Source of the DNA: Hirsutella rhossiliensis
Lineage: Eukaryota; Ascomycota; Sordariomycetes; Hypocreales; Ophiocordycipitaceae
Assembly (NCBI RefSeq): GCF_020360975.1
Contig: NW_025408670.1
Coordinates: 3,968,001-4,032,000, forward strand
Direction of reading: 5' to 3'
DNA length: 64,000 nt
Position numbers and translations under genes: made by a program. Positions 60,660-64,000 of the stretch are shown one piece after another. The notes beneath the pieces were generated by a model. That model was not told the DNA's origin. It saw only the letters and a list, made by a program, of their open reading frames with translations, and did not search any database. The stretch's first letter is position 1, and each line of letters opens with the position of its first letter.

Positions 60660-61551
60660 ATGCCAAAGGAGAGGAACTTCAACCCTGTTCAGGCCCAGCG
60701 CAAGGCCGATAAGGCGCGGGCAATCAAGAAAGGTATGCGAGCATCGACCGAATCCCCTTTCCCGTGGCTGACTGGGAAGCATAGGCAAGGCAGAGGTCCA
60801 GGAAAAGCGCAACGAGAGACTCGCCCGCAAGAACCCGGACCGGATTCAAAAGCAGATTGACGACCTCAAGGCCATCGCGTCCAAGGGCGGCAAGCTCACG
60901 AGCCATGAAGAGCAGGTGCTAGCGGGGCTGGAGAAGGAGCTCAAGGCGGTCAAAAGGGCGAGGGAGGCTGTTGGCGACAACGCGCCGTCGTTTAGTCGCG
61001 CGAGAGACGGAGACTCTAGGCCTGGAGTCTTGGGCAAGAGGAGGCGCGGCTCCCAAGATGCTTCCAGCAGCGATGAAGACGTACCCGACGACGTACGCAG
61101 CATTCCTATGCCGCGAGATACCCCTCCGCCGATATCCAAGGACGTCATGGACCAGTGGTACGCCAAGCGACGAGCACGACGGAACACGGGGCCTGCGGAC
61201 AGGCATGACCGCCGGGGTGACGACGGTCGAGGCGACACTAGCCGAGTCGTGGATGGTGAAAGGCCGGCAAAGAAAGAGACACCGGCAACTGAGTACAAAA
61301 CGGTCTACGAAGCAAAGCCAATCATGCGCGACCTACGGAAAGAGGCCGTGTCGGCGTTTGTGCCTGCAGCCGTCCAGATGAAGATGGCCAAGGGACAGGG
61401 CCAAGGAGGACTATTGGAGCCTGAAGAGGCGGACAGGCTGGAGCGGGAGGGCTATCTCAAAACAACGGCGGCAGGGGAGCAGAAGCAGTCTCGGGAAGGC
61501 GCTCGAACGGCCGCGGTGGAGGATGCTCAAGAGGACGAAGAAGAGGGATGA
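60660..61551 (+). CDS. WBP11-like pre-mRNA splicing factor, two exons (279 aa)
   Basis: Exon 1 60660-60732, exon 2 60785-61551. The 52-nt intron has a GTATGC donor, a GCTGAC branch and a TAG acceptor and sits in phase 1. The N-terminus (MPKERNFNPVQAQRKADKAR, then IKKGKAEVQEKRNERLARKN) is the WW-domain-binding protein 11 N-terminal domain, a basic coiled region, followed by a second helix (HEEQVLAGLEKELKAVKRAR). The middle is Ser/Asp-rich and Arg-rich with a PPP run, and the end holds a conserved AFVPAAVQMK block and an acidic tail. WBP11/SIPP1-type proteins are nuclear, associate with the spliceosome and bind WW domains through proline motifs. The proline-rich part is much shorter here than in animals, as is usual in fungi. 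An upstream in-frame ATG (60642) lies before the conserved MPKE start and was not chosen. Confidence 0.88.
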
Positions 61552-62449
61552 TGCGGAGCTGGCCATGCGCAGGTGGCGTGGGCCCGGTTCGCTCCACCCC
61601 GGACCTCGGCTCGCCCGCAATGCCCCATGCAGGTCTACCTTGCGCAGCCGAGGGCTGAACAAAGGGCGGTAAGAAGGCCCTGATCGCTGCCCAACGATCA
61701 GCCACGGTTGCTGTCGCGAAGCAGAACGACCGACTTGCATGGTTAAACTAGCAATTAAAGGAGCGGAGAGTCGGGCACACCCCCCGGGCAGCTGCGGACG
61801 ACGAAGGGCGCCAAGCTCAGGTGAGCAGTTGTTCGGCAAGTGAGGCTGCTTTTTTCCCCAGCGCTGCTCTGCCGGCGACCCGGCATCCTGGTTTGCGTCC
61901 GGCCGGCGCCGGCAAGCCTAGAGAGACTGGAGATGGACATGAGCCTTGGGAGGGGCTCCAAAGGAGTCGATGCATATGTGTATGTCAACCCTCTCGTGCC
62001 ATGGGACAAGGCCATGCAAGCGTGATGGGTTGGCTGGTAACCTATTGACTAATGCGTTGGGCGGCAGAGCGGGTCATTGGCTGGGTTTCCATTACATACA
62101 TTGCCCTCCCAACGGCCAATGTCGTGCGTGCGGACAGGCCCTCCGCGCCGAAAGCGGCTTTCGCGCCGAGGGCCGATCTGCTCGTGCATCGTCGAGTTGG
62201 CGATGTGCGGGATGCCCTGAAGCTGAAGGCGGGTCCTTTTGCTCCAGATTTTCTACTTGACATATTCCTGCCGTGTCCCGACTCTTTCCTACTAGTAACA
62301 AAGGCAAAGGCAGCCTGACTTTTTCTCTTCTTTGCCTGTCTCGTTGGTGACACTGCATCATACGCCGCCGCCGCCGGGGCCCCGTGGTCCACCGGCTAAC
62401 ATCACGCCCAACCTCTCCCCTCCCGAGCACGCCACGGCAACGGAGCAGA
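61552..62449. other. Intergenic region, no gene supported
   Basis: GC-rich sequence between the WBP11-like and MFS genes. Short overlapping frames occur on both strands without domain signal. The last ~100 bp, with a CCGCCGCCGCC-rich run and CT-rich stretches, are a plausible 5' UTR/promoter for the transporter gene. Confidence 0.5.
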
Positions 62450-63983
62450 ATGGACGCCCAGCAGGTCAACTCGCGTGCGCTCCACGATGAGCGTCTGGCC
62501 TACGACACGGCGGGTGGTGGTCCAGGCAGTCGAGGCCAAGGCCACGGCTCTGAAGCCGGGAGCGACGCAGATGGCATCGACAGCTACAACCGCGACGGAT
62601 CGCAGCAGCAGCGTCTCGAGCAAAAGCAGGACGGCGCGGCGCTGGAGAAGCGGGCAACGCGGGTCTCCACGGCCTCGTATGAGGAGACGTACCCCGAGGG
62701 CGGGCTGCAGGCCTGGCTCGTCGTCCTGGGCGGCTGGTTCGCCATGATCTCGTCCATGGGCCTGATGAACACGGTCGGCATCTTCCAGGCCTACACGCTC
62801 AGCCACCAGCTCCGCGACCACAGCGAGGGCACTGTCGGCTGGATCTTCTCCATCTACACCTTCCTCGCCTTCTTCGGCGGCGTCTACATCGGGCCCGTCT
62901 TTGACAAGTACGGCCCGCGGTGGCTCGTCGTCGCCGGCTGCGCAAGCACCACGGCCGGCGTCTTGGCCATGAGCTTCTGCACAGGTGATTTCAGTCCCCC
63001 TGTTGGCTTCCACCCGGTGTCTGTCTCGCGTAACTTGTCGTTGGGACTAACAAGCACCGGTATGGCGCCCAGAGCTATGGCAGTTTGTCCTCTCCTTCGG
63101 CGTGCTCGCCGGCTTCGGCACCTCGCTCCTCTTCACCCCGTGCATCGCCGCCGTCGGCCACTGGTTCCGGCGCCGGCGGGGCTTCGCGACGGGCATGGCA
63201 TCGACGGCCGGCGGCATCGGCGGCATCATCTTTCCCCTCATGCTGACGTCGCTCTTCGACAGCATCGGCTACGCCTGGGCCACGCGCGTCCTCGCCCTCA
63301 TTTGCCTCGTCTGCGGCCTGCTGGGCATCCTCCTCGTGCGCTCACGCCTGCCGCCCGCCCAAAACGCCACGGCCCATCCCGATTTCCGCATTTTCCGCCA
63401 GGTCCCCTTTACCCTCACCACCGTCGCCATCTTCCTCCTCGAGTTCTCGCTCTTCATCCCCCTCACCTTCATCTCGACCTATGCCATGCACCAGGGCTTC
63501 AGCCAGTCGTTTGCCTTTCACCTGCTGCCCATCATGAACGCCGGCTCCGTTCTCGGCCGGGCCTTGCCGGGCTACTACTCGGACGTCGTCGGGCCCTTCA
63601 ACACCTGCCTCTTCTCCGTCCTGCTCTCCCTCGTCGCCTGCCTGTGCGTCTGGCTGCCGCTCGGCCACACGCGGGCCGGCATCATCACCTTTTCCGTCAT
63701 CTTCGGCTTCGGCAGCGGCACCTGCATCGGCATCGCCCCCGTCTGCATCGGCCGCATGTGCAAGACGCAGAACTACGGCCGCTACTACGCCACCTGCTAC
63801 ACCGTCGTCTCGTTTGCCTGCCTGATCGGCGTCCCCATCGGCGGCAGCATTGTCCAGGCCAGCGGCGGCTCCTACACGACACTGATTATCCTGACGGGCG
63901 CCATCTACGTCGGCTCCGCCGCCAGCATGATGCTGGCCAAGGTGTGGCATCTCGGCTGGAAGAACTGGATGGCAGTGTACTGA
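62450..63983 (+). CDS. MFS transporter, fungal monocarboxylate-transporter type (481 aa), two exons
   Basis: Exon 1 62450-62984, exon 2 63073-63983; the 88-nt phase-1 intron has a GTGATT donor, an ACTAAC branch site near 63047 and a CAG acceptor. A hydrophilic N-terminus (about 80 residues, Gln/Gly/Ser-rich) precedes PEGGLQAWLVVLGGWFAM, the start of TM1 in fungal MCT/MCH-like carriers. The TM2-TM3 loop has the expected PVFDKYGPRW, a form of the D-x-x-G-x-R motif. The rest shows hydrophobic helices consistent with 12 TM segments, with HWFRRRRGFATGMASTAGGIGG after TM4 being typical. It likely moves a small monocarboxylate or related solute across the plasma membrane or an inner membrane; the substrate is unknown. 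Third positions are strongly C/G, unlike anything in the retrotransposon block. Confidence 0.9.
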
Positions 63984-64000
63984 GTGCCGCGAATTCTGTG

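Noticed and set aside
60660..61551. RRP36-type rRNA-processing protein
   Set aside because: Considered because of the basic, charged sequence, but the N-terminal block fits the WBP11 domain and the RRP36 core motif is absent.
62402..63950. Long minus-strand ORFs (up to 203 codons)
   Set aside because: They are antisense shadows of the GC-rich MFS transporter exons; their composition is D/G/A/R low-complexity.

Overview
The window looks like a chromosome segment of a filamentous ascomycete (Pezizomycotina). Genes on two GC-rich islands carry short introns with GT...AG ends and CTAAC-type branch points. The fungal families seen are GT32, PIG-L/GPI12, WBP11 and a monocarboxylate-type MFS transporter. 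Between the islands lies about 44 kb of retrotransposon wreckage that has lost almost all CpA and TpG dinucleotides and is saturated with TpA, the mark of repeat-induced point mutation (RIP). The species cannot be fixed from sequence alone.

Layout: 1-885 is AT-rich repeat (a cut-off LTR, a 20-bp tandem repeat, two copies of a ~115-bp repeat). 886-9011 is an unmutated island with a spliced small cysteine-rich secreted protein (2447-2744), a possible divergent partner gene (1979-2313, minus), a GT32 glycosyltransferase (5291-6316) and a GPI12-like PIG-L deacetylase (7222-8401). Inverted copies of the ~115-bp repeat bound this island. 9012-53130 is nested LTR retrotransposons. 53130-64000 is a second unmutated island with a small Cys-rich ORF, a Helitron of about 5.4 kb carrying a twice-frameshifted Rep/helicase gene, a WBP11-like splicing factor gene and an MFS transporter gene.

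The retrotransposon block can be unpicked from target-site duplications (TSDs). Copia family 1 occurs as A (17111-23409, +, TSD ATTAT), B (33249-37045, +, 5' truncated) and C (37602-51594, -, TSD AAAGT). C is split by copia family 2 element D (39515-45347, +, TSD TAAGA) and by a short non-autonomous LTR element (49343-51215, TSD TAGGG). Removing both leaves 6277 bp, close to the 6299 bp of intact copy A. Solo LTRs of family 2 sit at 30402-30969 (TSD CCTTT) and 34022-34589 (TSD GTTCC). Gypsy family 1 occurs twice in inverted orientation (9179-17054, + and ~25385-33248, -). A second gypsy family with a chromodomain-type integrase tail is the landing pad for A, B and C.

Points of most interest: the secreted-protein gene with its possible shared TATA promoter; the Helitron termini (asymmetric inverted repeats plus a hairpin); a GPI12 gene whose second intron appears to have lost its AG acceptor; a gypsy 5' LTR whose first ~220 bp are unrelated to the 3' LTR and were spared by RIP; and a graded loss of RT catalytic residues that suggests CpG decay after CpA was exhausted. 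No tRNA, rRNA or CRISPR array was recognised.
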